DNA of 64,000 bases from Morchella semilibera (GCA_009192285.1 WBVU01000005.1:2126731-2190730), one strand, 5' to 3'. Counted from the first letter of the stretch, positions 1 to 12,448 are shown. The notes: a model not told the origin generated them from the sequence alone. Numbers and translations: made by a program.

Positions 1-288
<288 letters not shown>

Positions 289-2458
289 ACGAGTTTCTTT
301 TTTTGTTGTTGTTGGTTGTTGTTGTTTTTGTTTGGGCGGGGTGTAGATCAATTCTTTTTTTTTCTTTTTTTTCTTGCACGGGAATCTCTTAAAGGGGCAT
401 ACATAGCTTTGGGGGACTTTTAAAATGAAACACTCGTTATAGATCTACTAACTATTACATACATGTCCCAGATTAGGCATCTCGTAGCTAAACTTAACAT
501 AGTGAGACCCGCAACATGTGTGTGTGGGTGTGTGGGAATCACATCATGTACCGCGATAATCTTCATCTCACAACAGACATGCGCGATGGCGCCATTAGAC
601 ATCTAGAGTAAGTTGAGCTTGACTATGGACCCTGTCGCTAAGGCCACTTTATTGTGCGGGTGCGGGTGCCCCCCACATGCCCAGATACGTGCTACGGACG
701 TTCCACTGCAGCAGCTGCCTGCGTGGGGGTGTAACGACTGTTATTATCATCGAAATTCCACAACAGACTGCGCGTCAGTGAACAGGAATCAGGTTCCCTA
801 CATATAGATATTAGAGTTGCTTTTCTAGGTTAAGATAACTCTGGATCGGTTTAACAAGGCTCAACCTATGTATGTAACCGGCGCTTCGACTCTAATATAG
901 TTGATGGTCACACTTGATGCAATAAGTTTGACTGACAAAAAGCGACCGCATATTCTGGTGCGAGAATAAAATGCGGGAAGGAACGAGTGATGATACATGA
1001 TCTATATGACCCCCTTACCTCTTTAACAGTTTCTCTGCCCATGGAAACAGGTGAGGGGTAATCTAATACTGCAATAAGATTTCTAGGTAGAGTCAAAGTT
1101 TGGAACACTCAAATAACAGTCATAACTTTGTTTCGTTACTGTACCCCGCACCGCGATGGAAACGGGTGGGTAACAAATTTTTTTTTTGTTTCCGCGGCAA
1201 AATAATTGCTTATATATATACATACACCGCGCAAATACTAGGCCCTTTGCGCAAAAGACTTTAGAGGCTTTCCCGGTAACCATTAGTACCTATCCTCCAT
1301 CAATCAATGACACAAGTAGGGAGGAGCTCTGGAATCTTTTGTGCACAGGGCCTATTATTTCAGAACCTTGAGTATATGACCAACGCTTTACACTCGGCCG
1401 CTGGTTAAATACCATATGCTTAGATTGTGGCGATTAATGGGCCTTGGGTTTAACCTGAAGCCGTCCCGGTGGGGTAAGCCCCTGTGTGATCCGAGACGAG
1501 GCAGTTACTTTCGTTTAAGTACCGAATTGATGGGTAGCCGATCTTTTTATGTCTTTTATATGTGGGAGGGTGTAGCAATGTTCGGAGGTAGCAATCAAGG
1601 TTAAGTGTAGTGGTGGACTCGGCACATTCGGGGATAAATGGGGATTTGCTCCTCCTAAAGCTGTTAACCGCGCCGGGGGGTGAGTTTGTTTATCGACCTC
1701 TAGGATATAGTACTGTATTAAAGCCCCGCGGTTACGAACGGTGTATGCATAATTATAAGGCAGCACTCTTACCCTGAAGCACGTTATAGAAAAGGTTATA
1801 TATTAACTTAGTAAGGGACAGGACACCGTTGACTCATACGCTGGGTCAAAGCTGTTGATCTCGAGCCATCTAGAGCACGAATCTGAGCACACCGAGGCCT
1901 AAAGACGTGTAGCAAGCCAATGGTATGGTACGTACAGCAGCCTGGTGTTGAGCAATACTAGAGAACATTTTGCTTATAGCATATATAGCTCTAACGCTTA
2001 TACACACCCTAAACACCAAAGAAAACTATGTACACTAAGTTAAGTTTGCTCGAGCAATCTCCGGGAACCTGCGAGAGCTAGACACCAGGCTACATGATAT
2101 AGTTCTTGGCTTCAAATAGGCAGCCCTGAATAATTCCCCCATATCCCTTGGCTAATAGTAAAACTGAAACCATGAAAATTAGTCTTTGGATACGTACATG
2201 TAAGTACTTTAGGTAAGCCTTCCGGGCTTGAGCCCGCGAACCAACCCGGCTCGTGCCTATAACTTCCGGACAACGGTGGCGGTGACGGCGTCTCAATAAG
2301 GGGCTCTCGTACTTATCTGAAAAATCCGAGGTTCCTCGCAGGTGGATACGTCGACCCTAAGTAATCAGAACAGACCTCCTAAAAGGATAGGCGGTTCGAG
2401 TCGGCATTCGACTCGATCGGACTCATTAACCACACTAGCCCAGCAGCTTCCCTCTCCT
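289..2458. other. Intergenic, no gene recognised
   Basis: About 2.2 kb downstream of the thiolase gene. T-rich tracts at 290-375 probably belong to the thiolase 3' UTR. Small reading frames on both strands are short, overlap each other and show no family motif or convincing splice structure. No RNA gene was seen. Confidence 0.6.
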
Positions 2459-3057
2459 CCCTCTGTTTCCGCAGCGCCGACGCCGTCCCTAAGAGAATAA
2501 TACCTTACTCATTAAGCGCTCGAACAACCTCAAGCTTATCCAAGGAAATACCCTGGGTGACCTCTGATAAATTACCTGCCCCCGACCCACCTCTTCGGAC
2601 ACCCAGTGCAACATGACAGTCACCCTCTCTTGGTCGCCTCAAGGCCAGTCACATAAAAATGCCCTGGTATTGACTGGCACAGATTGACGATGCCCACGCG
2701 TGCGTCTGCCAGCGGCTGCAGCGCCTTAGCCGAGAAGATGTGCGTCCACCCCTCACACACCACCAAATCTGGCGAATGCGCCAGGATCAGCCCCGCGAGA
2801 TCCGCGTCGTAGGCCTCCCGGGCAGAGGCGACGTCCTTGTGCTACTTCTTGTAGGGGATAAGGTTGTGGTAGGTTGTTGGGATCCCAGCGTTGGCAGCGC
2901 GGGTGAGCCCATGCGCGGCCTTCCTGTTGGAAATAACGTGGATGATGTGGGCATAGAGCCGCGGTGTTGAGGTAGTGTGGTCGATCAGGGCTTGGAGGTG
3001 GTCCCCATCGCCGGAGATGAGGACGATGAGGCGAGGGGTGGGGGAGAAGGTGGTCAT
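2459..3057 (-). pseudogene. Relic of phosphoribosylglycinamide formyltransferase (ADE8/GART)
   Basis: The minus strand reads like the purine-synthesis enzyme that formylates GAR, starting at an ATG at 3057 with RLIVLISGDGDHLQALID, HVISNRKAAHGL and GIPTTYHNLIPYKK. It then meets an in-frame TAG at 2844-2842. Homology carries on in the same frame beyond the stop (REAYDADLAGLILAHSPDLV, CEGWTHIFSAKALQPL, VGIVNLCQSIPG). It then moves between frames (MLHWVSEEVGRG, EVTQGISLDKLE) with further stops, fading near 2460. The family's GNGSN phosphate-binding motif reads GDGDH, and the NLHP motif carrying the catalytic histidine reads NLCQ, so the residue is lost. The stop is in the place of a family lysine codon. 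I infer a decayed duplicate; the working gene should be elsewhere. Several independent lesions make sequencing error an unlikely full explanation. Confidence 0.8.
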
Positions 3058-3750
3058 ACTCGATTAGGGCCAATGATTGTTGTGTTAGTTATTAAGAAGG
3101 GTCAATGATATGTTAGGGGGAAATGGGTTGGAAGGAACTAGGCCCCGCAGTTAGGACTGCCCTAACCCTAGGTAGGAACTGTGAAGAGCCGCAGGTGGCG
3201 CCAAGAAGATGAATTGTGATCATTGACAGCGTAAATTTAAATACTGGCATCACGCCACGACCAATAAGAAACACTCGCAGCCCTTAAGGCTAACATAACC
3301 CAGTGTTGTTTATAACTCACTAACTTATTTACGAGCTGAGTATAGATGGTTTGATTATTGGACTTGGAACATTTGGTACCTGGTTCATGTTGATCACAAT
3401 TAATTTATAAAATGCACCGTGCTAAAACTGGAATTTATACCGTTTCATCAGTGAAGGTAAACTAGATACGGGGAGGGGGATTTGGAGGGGGGGGGGGTGC
3501 TGTTGAATCACCGTTACGCCTGTTGTATATCCTATCTAGTAGTAGTGCTGCCTAGCTAATAGTGGTAGTATCAATACATACCTCTATATTCGTCAGGGCT
3601 TCTAACCCAAACTCTCTAGCCGCGCACGTATACCCTAAAACAAACACAAAAACAGAAACAAAACCAGAGGAAACTCACGTACTCTTACTCAACTCTGGGT
3701 TAAGCCAGAAGAAGCATAAGAGCAAGCATCCGCACACAACTTACCTCTTC
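3058..3750. other. Intergenic, no gene recognised
   Basis: Between the GART relic and the 3' end of CAF16. It holds a 10-base G run near 3487 and nothing else recognisable. A distal CAF16 3' exon here cannot be excluded: a GTAAGT lies just beyond its stop. Confidence 0.5.
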
Positions 3751-4976
3751 CTACCACGACCCCATCTCCTGCATACTCTCATAGGATGCCACCTCCGATT
3801 TCTTCCCCCTGCGCGGCCCCCTCTCCTCTAAGTCCTCCTTCAACCACTCCAACACCAACTCTAGCAACGCCGAGTTCCTAAACAGTCCACCAGCCTCCCT
3901 CCCCGTCGGCGGCGGCGGCAAGTCAAAGCTCTCAACAGGCCCAAACTTCCTTATTGTCCCCAGCGTCATGCGCACTAGGTGCGTCGGCCAACCAGCAAGA
4001 CCGTCCATGATGTGCGTCGCATACACGATCGTGCACGCGCGCGACATCGTCTCCTGCGCAAGGAAGGAGAGAAAGCGGCTACGCGCCAATACGTCGAGGT
4101 CGACCGTTACCTCGTCGAGGAGTAGAATGGACCATGGGCGGAGGAGCCCCATTGCTAGTTGCACACGGCGGCGCTCGCCTAGTGGGTGTTAGTGGGACAT
4201 ACCGGGGAGGAGGTTGGGGGTTTGGGGGGGTAAGGAAGGTACCGTCGGAGACTTGGTGCATACGCCAGTCGACGTCGATATCGAGGATACGAATGAGCTC
4301 CTCGCGGCGCGTGGGGTATGCGTTACCACCGACGCTGGCGAGGAGTTCGTGCACATAGATGTCGTTCCGGACAATTGGGTTTAGGACCCATTCTAGAACG
4401 GAATGTTGTGAGCCAGTTATGTAATGAGAGGACTGATCCGAAGGATAGGGGATACGGGTGGGACGAGAATTAAATTTTTTATTTACCAAGCCCAAGATAA
4501 GTCACCCCCTCAAGCCCCATTTTGAACGGGTCCACGCCGCCGATCAGCAGTGTTCCGTTCGTGGTGAGCTTCTTGCCTGCAGGATGGTTTTAGTCAACTT
4601 CAACGATGCGTACATGTAACTCGCGGCGATTTCAAACCAGCTGGAGGGCGTATATGTACTAGGGACACTCACCCGATGCAAGTCGAAGCAACGTTGTTTT
4701 CCCCGCCCCGTTCGCTAGTTTATTGTTCTTCTGTCAGCGTCTATCTTCTATCTCCCCATATGCATTTTCATTTTCATTTCGTTACTCCTTTATCCCCCCC
4801 TCCCTCCGGACAGAAAAAAGAAGAACAGGAGGATTGATAGATAGATACGTACCGCCAATCAGCAGGGTGCGCGAGCCCGGCGGCAGGTCAAGACTAATAT
4901 CCTGGAGTCCCTCGCTGCCATCCGGGAAGTTGTAGGTTAGGTCCGCGATGTGGATCGAGGGTGCTTCGGCGACCAT
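3751..4976 (-). CDS. CAF16: CAF16-like ABC ATPase
   Basis: A soluble single-domain ABC ATPase of the CAF16 family; in yeast Caf16 associates with the CCR4-NOT complex. Five exons on the minus strand join in frame (4976-4853, 4714-4673, 4576-4487, 4392-4243, 4178-3751; 277 aa). The Walker A sequence GANGAGKTT is assembled across intron 1. The diagnostic [11 protein letters not shown] and [20 protein letters not shown] follow. The ABC signature [15 protein letters not shown] is assembled across intron 4, and Walker B is [14 protein letters not shown], followed by the switch histidine in [13 protein letters not shown]. There are no membrane segments, as expected. The C-terminus stops at TAG 3751; a GT lies at the last codons, so an extra 3' exon is possible. 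All splice joints keep the frame and match the yeast protein. Confidence 0.93.
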
Positions 4977-5649
4977 CTTATGTACTGATTATTATATATA
5001 CGGGCGGGTTTTGAATATCTTTTTGATAGTGGGACCGTGTAGTGGTTGGTTCATGGAGGGGGGACCCGGTGGATTGGTATGGTGAGGTTGCGATTTGCGA
5101 TTCGCGAGATCGGAGGTTGCCGCAGAGCCGCGTTGGTGGGGCTAGCTGAATTGGGTTTATGGTAGACTTAGGGGAAGGAGTTGTGGGATTATTGAGGCCA
5201 ATGATTAAAATGGGAATACTGGAATGGCAGGGTCAATACTGGAGGTTTGTGGGGGCTTGTTTGGCCTGGTCTCAAGAGTGAAGGATCATAAGAGATATTG
5301 GTATTGGTATTAATATCGAATCTCTAAACTCCAGAGACCCATAGCTACCCCTACTAGTAGCACTAAGTTTACAGCGTGAATCAGGAAAGAAGAATCCGAA
5401 TATCAGACTCGCGTTGGTAAAACACCAGCCCCAAGTATCGGTTCTCCACGCTCACTTCACTTGGCTCTGCTACAACGATTATAGATACGAGGCTTAAATT
5501 TAGATTTATTAAAGAAATCCCACCTCCACAAGACCCAGCCCATGGAAGAACCGCATACCCACCGAACAAACCTAACTATAACCTCATCAGCCCACATCCC
5601 ATATCCCACACCCCACACAGACAAAGAAAACTGACCCACTCACATCACA
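4977..5649. other. Intergenic: CAF16 upstream region and SPC1 3' flank
   Basis: CAF16 (minus strand) starts at 4976 and SPC1 (minus strand) ends at 5650, so this stretch should hold the CAF16 promoter. An ATTATATATA tract at 4989-4998 lies close to the CAF16 start codon. Nothing else was recognised. Confidence 0.5.
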
Positions 5650-6215
5650 CTATTGATCCTTCTTTTCCTCCTCGTCCTCAGCCGGCAGCCACTTGAGCCC
5701 ATTCTGATTGAACATCGGCCACGGCGGCACGACCGCTAGGAATGTCAGCGCCGTCCCGCCAAGCCCTACATAGACTGTGTATTTCAGATCCTTCATAACG
5801 AAGCCGGCTATGAATGCAGCAATCTACTCGTCCAATGTTAGCGACCGCTGCCACTAAGAGTAGAGTGGGGGGGGGGGGGGGGTTAGTAGCAGCAGCAGCA
5901 GGAGGAACTCACCCCGGCGAGCCCCAAGAGCGCGGTCGTGAGCTGCTCTGCGAGTTTTTGTCCCTGCGCACGCAAAAGCGGTGTTAACTCTACTGTTAAA
6001 TTCTATCCACTCCAGCCCCCAGCCAGAACAGCCAGCTAGCCACAGCTTGAAGTCGGAGCCCTAGCTAGCGACAATGGATGAACGGGCGCGGATTACCTCA
6101 AAGTCCTGCATCGAGCGCTCTTGTGGTTAGCATAGCTACTAGCTTTAATCGCGCGGGGGATCAGTGAATTGGTACTTACGATGAATCCATCAATGACGTC
6201 CCTTACTTTATCCAT
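5650..6215 (-). CDS. SPC1: Signal peptidase complex subunit 1
   Basis: Small ER membrane subunit (SPC12 family) of the signal peptidase complex. Four exons on the minus strand join to 89 aa: 6215-6180, 6105-6097, 5963-5913 and 5823-5650. Exon 2 is only 9 nt and encodes Asp-Phe-Glu, giving the family motif IDFEGQKLAEQL across three exons. Two hydrophobic segments follow, LLGLAGIAAFIAGFV and YVGLGGTALTFLAVV, then the conserved VVPPWPMFNQNGLKWLP. Length, two-helix hairpin and tail agree with yeast Spc1 and animal SPCS1. The acidic-basic end EDEEEKKDQ faces the cytosol in the family topology. Each intron has GT..AG ends and phase 0. The gene is divergent to the unrecognised gene starting at 6745. 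Confidence 0.93.
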
Positions 6216-6744
6216 GGTTTCGTCGTGGTGGGTTTATTGTTTCGGGTTCTGTGGGCCAGAAGCTAAGGAAGTAAGATGTATGTCGGGGGGGAGCTTACAT
6301 AGCATGTGGGAAGCAAGCTGGCCTGTTGGGTTGAGCGCTTGTGTGTGTTAACCCTTACCCTGGTTTGTTGTTACACAAAGGTGTTGTTATGTAATGTGCT
6401 GTCACACAAGGGTGTCCGTTTGGCTGTTTGAGGACCCTTGGGAATTGACAATGGCCTGCCTGCCTACATAGGTAAATATCGGGAGAGGAACATATTTACA
6501 ACGTAGTTTTGGAATTGAGGTCGATTGGAGTAAATCTCTTCGAGTGATAGATTATGTTTAGGTTTAGGGGTTAAAGGGTGATCGAGTGAGGTGATAGGCC
6601 ATATGCACGCACTGAGAGTGACACCCTATGACCCAACGTCTTCATCACCTCATATTACCTCCCAATTTCACCACTTCACTTTTACCTCACCTCCCCGCTT
6701 CAATCCCCCCCCCCTCTCCCTCCTCTCTCTATATCATCATCACA
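6216..6744. other. Intergenic between divergent start codons
   Basis: A 529-bp divergent region between the SPC1 start (minus strand) and the gene starting at 6745. A CT-rich tract at 6650-6730 leads up to the plus-strand ATG, a common fungal core-promoter layout. No clear TATA box. Confidence 0.5.
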
Positions 6745-7950
6745 ATGCAAACACTACATGAAGATCCCCGTGGTACTCTCCACCTCCCTCCCCCCTTCTC
6801 TTCCCACTGCTAACACCACCTAGAACTCGCCCTCCGCGCACAACATGATTGCCACTCCCACACACATGCGATCCACGTTGCCTTCGCACGCCTCTACCGC
6901 CGAGCTGTCCCCACGCCGTACGTTGCTGCCCACTACGCCGCCCGCCTCCCGCTCGTGCGCGCCTGGGTTGCGGCCCGGATCGAGCGCGAGAACGGCCTTC
7001 AGGATTGTCAGCATGAGGATGAGCAAGGGCAAGGTGAAGGTGGGCAGGACAAAGAAGACACAGCGGAGCCGGAGCCGGAGGCTCCAGTAGAACCGGGGCC
7101 GCCGGTAGAGGCCACACCTAGTACTACGCGGGAGAGAGGAGCGCAGAAAGACAAGCACAAAAATAAAGAACCACCGAAATCCGTCCTTGGCAAGCGTAAA
7201 GCCTCCAGCACCAACAAGACCACTATTACGGCTCCCAGGACTACCGTAACCACTACTAGCACAACCACCTCTACGGTACCCAAGACTACAGCAACCACCA
7301 CGGTGTCCAAGACCACCACCTCTGTGGCCCAAGACGATGCTCCGGCCACGCGCGCAACCCGCTCCAAGCACCGCCGCACCCGCACCGAAGTTGAGCGTCT
7401 CCTCATCAGCCGGGGCGTCGACCCCTCTCACCCCCCCCACCCCCCCGCCCCTACCTCCTCCACATCCTCCGCCTCCGACCCCACGCCCGGAGCCACCACC
7501 TCACCGCCACTACCCCCCCCACTAGAACCCCCAAAGCCACGTGCAGAGCCCAAAAAGCCACGCACCGTCCCCGCCAACACCAAGACCAAGCGCACCCCCA
7601 AGACGTCCTCCAAAGCTCCAACGGCTGCAGCAGAAGAGCAGTACGAGTTTCTCCCCCACACCCCGTTCACGACAGAGGTGATTGTGAACCGCTATCCCCT
7701 GTTTGACGGCAGTGGTGGTGTTGGTGGTCGCAGGAAGCGGGGCGGTGAAGCGGGGGGCACGAAGCTAGATATGGCGAGGTTGGGGATGATGTGCATGAAG
7801 GCGAGTGCTGCTGTGGGCGTGGGGCAGAAGAAGGATATGGTGAGGGCTGGGAGGGAGAATGGTGTGGTGTGCGGGGCGGGAGAGTTGGTATTTTTGAGGA
7901 GGAATAAAGAGAGGGTTAAGAGAAGGTTTGCCGTGGAGGCGAGGAGGTAG
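6745..7950 (+). CDS. Unrecognised basic, low-complexity protein
   Basis: I do not recognise this gene. A short exon (6745-6772) joins through a 51-nt intron (6773-6823, CTAAC branch point) to a long exon 6824-7950, giving 384 aa. The joined N-terminus is His/Ala/Arg-rich and may be helical (HVAFARLYRRAV, YAARLPLVRAWVAARIE). Residues about 85-290 are low complexity: acidic (EDEQGQGEG), then Lys/Thr-rich with KSVLGKRKAS and repeated TTT, then Pro/Ser-rich and again basic (KPRAEPKKPRT). The last 90 residues look more ordered (FLPHTPFTTEVIVNRYPLFD) and end with basic RRNKERVKRRF. The basic clusters would suit a nuclear protein, but that is inference. The intron brings the N-terminal frame into register, which supports the model. 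Confidence 0.6.
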
Positions 7951-8524
7951 GCTGGCGATGGTAAGAGTTTAGGTTTTAATTTGGGATTGCTAATATTGAA
8001 AAGACGTTGTTAGGGTTGTAGTTAGTCTGGTGGCATCCGGAGAGTGTATTCATTTGGATACAATTCTACCATTCAGAGCGATCCCTTAAGGAACACGAGA
8101 CAGCAGAGCCGGTATCTTGTCTTTGCATATACAGGCTTATAGAAACTAGGCCAAACAACCGATACTAAGGAATAATGCCATCCGGTGAACTGGCAGAAAA
8201 GCGCTCGAGACACCAAGATTAAGCACACAAATCCATCCTATATGGTGCAATTATCTATAGTCGGAATAATAATATATTTAAACTGATAACCATGTTCTTC
8301 TCATAGAGGAGCCCACATTCGATATCCAGATAAGAAACACACACATCAATCAACGTCAACAGGCAGATAACGCCTCTTTGTCTTCAATTTCACGGCTTAG
8401 AACTCTTGGTACAACAAACTTTTACACGAATTGAGTGAGGCCAATAAAAAAAGATGCAAGAATTCCCCTTTGAGCCCCAGCGATATTAGACCACCCCACT
8501 TTCTTTGTACACCGAGCGCATCCT
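7951..8524. other. Intergenic between convergent 3' ends
   Basis: Tail-to-tail spacer of 574 bp between the genes at 6745-7950 (+) and 8525-9737 (-). AT-rich, no recognised element. Confidence 0.5.
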
Positions 8525-9737
8525 TTACAGGCATTGTGCCCCTCCAGTGCTAAAGCCTGGGAATAAAGATGTTCCCCCTGTCTTCCGCAATCTTTTTCCA
8601 TTAAACTGCCCCTCACATCCATCGCAATCTTTCTTGCGTTTATCAGCCTGGGAATTCATTTCCTTGGAGAAGTATAGAGACGGTGAAGCCACCCTATACT
8701 CGACCGGGCCACCTTGATTGACGGGACCAGGCCGAGAAATGCCGCTGGAAGATCTTTTATTGCAAGACTTGCATGTGCCTTGTTCGAGGCTGGCACAAAC
8801 AAAGAGTCGGTGACAATTTCGACAAACTAAAACTGCTCCTAAATCCCGGAGTGGCATCCATTCAGGCTTCCTATTGGGTAAGCCTATGAGGTGTTCCTCA
8901 TACTCTTCGGGAAGCCCCTTGTAAATGGACATCTCGATGTCCCTCTCATTGGGCAAGCCCCAGCTAGAGAAGAGCCCCGAAAGCAACTTCCCTAGTGTCT
9001 CGTCGACACAGTGAAGTGATGAAGGGGCAAATCCCTTGCCAGTATTAAGTTTCTCATCGGTTACCCTATTGGTGAAGAAATCAAAGATCTGCCACGCTAT
9101 CAAGTCCAGTGGAAATTGAAAACAAGTACCATCAGAGGGATATGACGATTCAGAATCGTTGCTGATTACCATATCGATAAAGTATCTGAGGCCAGTTCCT
9201 GGTAGATAAATGAAAATACCTAAGCCATAGGCTGGACATCTTGTAAGCATAAAGTGCCATTCGTTTATAACTGCGGTTCTATTGCGGACAGTATAGGTGG
9301 TGGAAACTCGAGGCGAAGCTGGAGGCATAATCTCTTTTACATAGCGAAAGTCCAAGACCAGGAAAACAGTCCTCTCCCTCTCACCAGTTCTCTTGCCTTT
9401 TCCCTGTAGCCGAGCCGCGGGTGCTAGCCTCAGATTCTGCTTGATAGTAGTAGGGTCGACTTCTGGAGCAGGAACATCCTGGGCCTCAATCACCAAGGAC
9501 AGTTCCAGTTCGGCATCAATTGTCGAGGGTGCCGGAAGATTTTTATATGCCCTCACAAGTTCCTGAAATCCGCTACTAAAGTCGCCATTAGAATATTTTA
9601 GCCAGTCCGGGAGGGGAAACTAACATATATCGTTGTATTTTGTTATCCTGTGGGTGATCATCCGTAAAACTAACTGTGATAGCCATAGTAATTCCATAGT
9701 CATAGGCCTTGCAGGGCGAATGGTAGAGCGCGGACAT
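8525..9737 (-). CDS. Unrecognised protein with a four-cysteine zinc-binding motif
   Basis: I do not recognise the family. Exon 1 (9737-9625) joins exon 2 (9575-8525) through a 49-nt intron with GTTAGT donor; the joint reads KIQRYISGFQELVRAYKNLP, 387 aa in all. No signal peptide or membrane helix is seen. Residues about 45-330 look globular, with ERTVFLVLDFRYVKEIM and EWHFMLTRCPAYGLGIFIYL. Near the C-terminus, CRNCHRLFVCASLEQGTCKSC has spacing C-x2-C-x14-C-x2-C (the C in FVCA is not counted), which suggests a zinc ribbon. A second Cys pair, DCDGC, sits in the basic tail. The reading frame is long in a region of moderate GC, so it is likely a real gene. Function is open. Confidence 0.62.
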
Positions 9738-11910
9738 AATTAATATGCTTTTGTTTAAGGAATAAGGTTGATAGAGTAGCACCGAAGAGCCAAGGAATAC
9801 TCGAGGTGAAAGTCGATAAAAGAACAACCGAAGTCGGCAGGGGAGGGGATAACTGACGGAAGATATTAGAACAAGACGGATGCGTGAAACGAGATTTTGT
9901 GGGGTTATGGAGAGGGTCGTCGACTTGATTAGGTGTCTCTAAATCTCCCTTGTTTATCTGTCACTCTAGGTGACACTTGTCTGTCCTTTGCAAGCTATAT
10001 TACATACGTGTGAAATTTCCAAGCTCAAATCATAATATATCACTCGCTAAACTAAGAGGTCGATTTCAGAGCCTGACTGTCCGATTGATTGATACATGTA
10101 TGCAGCCTGATCGTTCAATTCCGGAGCAGAACTCTGCTAGAATCAAAGCTTCGGTAAAACAGGTGGGTTTTCCTAAAGACTACGTAGCCAATCAGGATGC
10201 GGTTTTTTTAGTGTTTCGCTAGTGAGTTTACGATGGTACCGGCGGGCCCCGGGGGGGGGGGGGGGGGCGTTGCCCGCTGCCGCCACGTGGCCGCCCCTCG
10301 AGGTAACCATTCAGATTACAACTCTCCCGTAGATTGAGGCCGTTTGGAGTATGTCTACATATATTGAAGTGTGGATCAAGCTCTAGCAAGAAATATTGCA
10401 CGTTGGTAAAGCGCACATACCATCAGCCATTCCACACCGCATGCAATAACAGTTAGCTATATCTACTCTATATATTTCACTATCACTTTCTAGGGTTACT
10501 ATAGGGCGGGTGGACAAGCAACATAAACAATCCTTCGGTTCCTAACCACCCACATGATATGTCCATTCCGCTAGGTAGGTCACGGAGCATTCAAGGGTTT
10601 GATCAAATTTTCTTCATATGATATCACTCGATGCCGAGACTTTACTATGCCACTTTCGAATGTCAAGCTCTAAAAATACCCCCATCTTCTTCTAATTCCT
10701 AAGCGCGGCTCTAATCAACCTACACGCGGCCAGGTAGGAATTGAGGTCTTGGAACATCGTCGCCTCCTCAAGCTCTTCCAACATAGTGCGATAATCATGG
10801 TCATTGTATGTACGCCAAAGTACAAATTACTGAAAGGATCCGGAGTCTACCAACACTGTTGTTGTTGTTGAGGGAATTTATGACTCAATTTGGTGGTGGC
10901 AGGCTTGTTCTCTGCCAGATTAACGCTCATAACGCGAATTGTGCAAGTGGTTGATGAGTTCAACTCCGACGGGGGTCGTCGTTAGTAAAGGTGTTAAAAG
11001 TCCGACGACGCCTAAAAGGATTTCCGCACCAGTCGCTTTATGCCCTCTGGGGTGCCCAAGTGAGCGTGGCTTAGCTGTCTGTTGACTGGGGGTTGAATTT
11101 GACCTGAAGATTTATTTCATAGCAGCTAACTCACTTATATTAGACCGAATAATTATATTGGGCTCAATAATATGTGAGGCTGATTACATGCAGTACAAAA
11201 AAGCGGGTGTATCTAGTACGTACCTTATCTGCCGGACACTCCGGTGTTGCTACAGCATTGCTATGATATAATGGCCGAAATTCTGATTTAATTCGGAAGT
11301 TTTTCAGGATACCGTATTGCTATGGTATCTATTACATCCCCTTTTTTGGAACTGTAGTATCCCCAAGGCAGGCTGGGTTATCTCCAATTCATGAGAATGG
11401 GCTAGATGCGGTATATGCGATACAAATTCAAGAGCCGATATACAATACCTTATAAGGTTTTGGAATGTAAGACCGCGGCCGCGGGGTCAGGAGCTGGTAT
11501 GTATATATTTGGTGGCTCGATAGGAAGTCTGTATTAAATTAATCCTCAAAATTAAAATATATGTGTATACATGTATATAGGAGTTAATAGTGTAGCGTAG
11601 TTTGCCACCTGCGTGATGCTGGATCCAATTAATAGTTGCCTTATAGCCACTTTTTTTTTGGTAAGATGAAGCACCTATATAATCGACCTCGCGTTCATAC
11701 ATGTATAAATATTATATACCCCATATATCATATTGCAAGATGCAAGTGCCATGGGCTCACTGATAAAAGCATGAGCATGTACAAATTTACATTTTGTACA
11801 GAATAAATTTTGCACATCCTTATTGGGGCAGAAGGCCCCACCCCGCATTCTAACTTTCACTACATGTATCTACATGGGCTACGCATACCGGGGTAAGCCT
11901 GTAGATATAT

Positions 11911-12208
11911 GGAGCGGTAAATGTGTCAAAAGTAATTTTACCAACGGTGGTATAAGCACTGAATTTCAGTCCTTGCTCCTACATTATTATTAATACTAAT
12001 AGTTTCACACCGGTGGTAAAATAGCTGCCACCGGTGGTAAAGTGACCTACCACTGGTGGTGAGGTTCCCCACCGGTGGTGTTCATATATACTAGCATTAT
12101 TAGCCCCTTTTGGCCAGAAGGTCTGTGCTTTTATCCATTTTAAGGTATAAATGTTGGTATTATTTTCACCACCGGTGGTAAAATCACCCTTGACACGTTT
12201 ACCGCACC
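11911..12208. mobile_element. Non-autonomous element with about 41-bp terminal inverted repeats
   Basis: The left end (11911-11951, starting GGAGCGGTAAATGTGTCAA) and the reverse complement of the right end (12168-12208, starting GGTGCGGTAAACGTGTCAA) match at about 34 of 41 positions; most differences are transitions. The match extends outward to TATGG, so a TA target site is possible. The interior carries ACCGGTGGT or one-base variants at 12009, 12030, 12052 and 12071, and the motif is also part of the right terminal repeat at 12171. There is no transposase reading frame, so it is a MITE-like element. The superfamily is not assigned. Confidence 0.72.
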
Positions 12209-12448
12209 ATAGTAGATAATGATCGTGATTGTAATAGTACTTATGTAATGTAGTCACTGTCTACAGACACCTTACCTCTACAACTGTAGAACATTTATGT
12301 GATTTTGGATCCACAGCCACAACCCCGAGACAATATGCGCACATAAAACAAGACATGTTGATAAATTTCAGCAGAATGACGCACTCTAGCTCGTCATGTG
12401 ACTGTATGTAACGTGGATGGAGGAAATATTGGCATCTACTAGAAGTAA

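Noticed and set aside
2391-2401. GGTTCGAGTC, a B-box-like sequence
   Set aside because: No acceptor, D or anticodon stem can be drawn around it.
3560-3755. Possible extra 3' exon of CAF16
   Set aside because: The donor near 3751-3760 is plausible, but no downstream exon with family similarity was visible; kept only as a note.
12000-12190. ACCGGTGGT array considered as a CRISPR-like or coding repeat
   Set aside because: This is a eukaryotic genome, the spacing is irregular, and the array lies inside an element with inverted ends.
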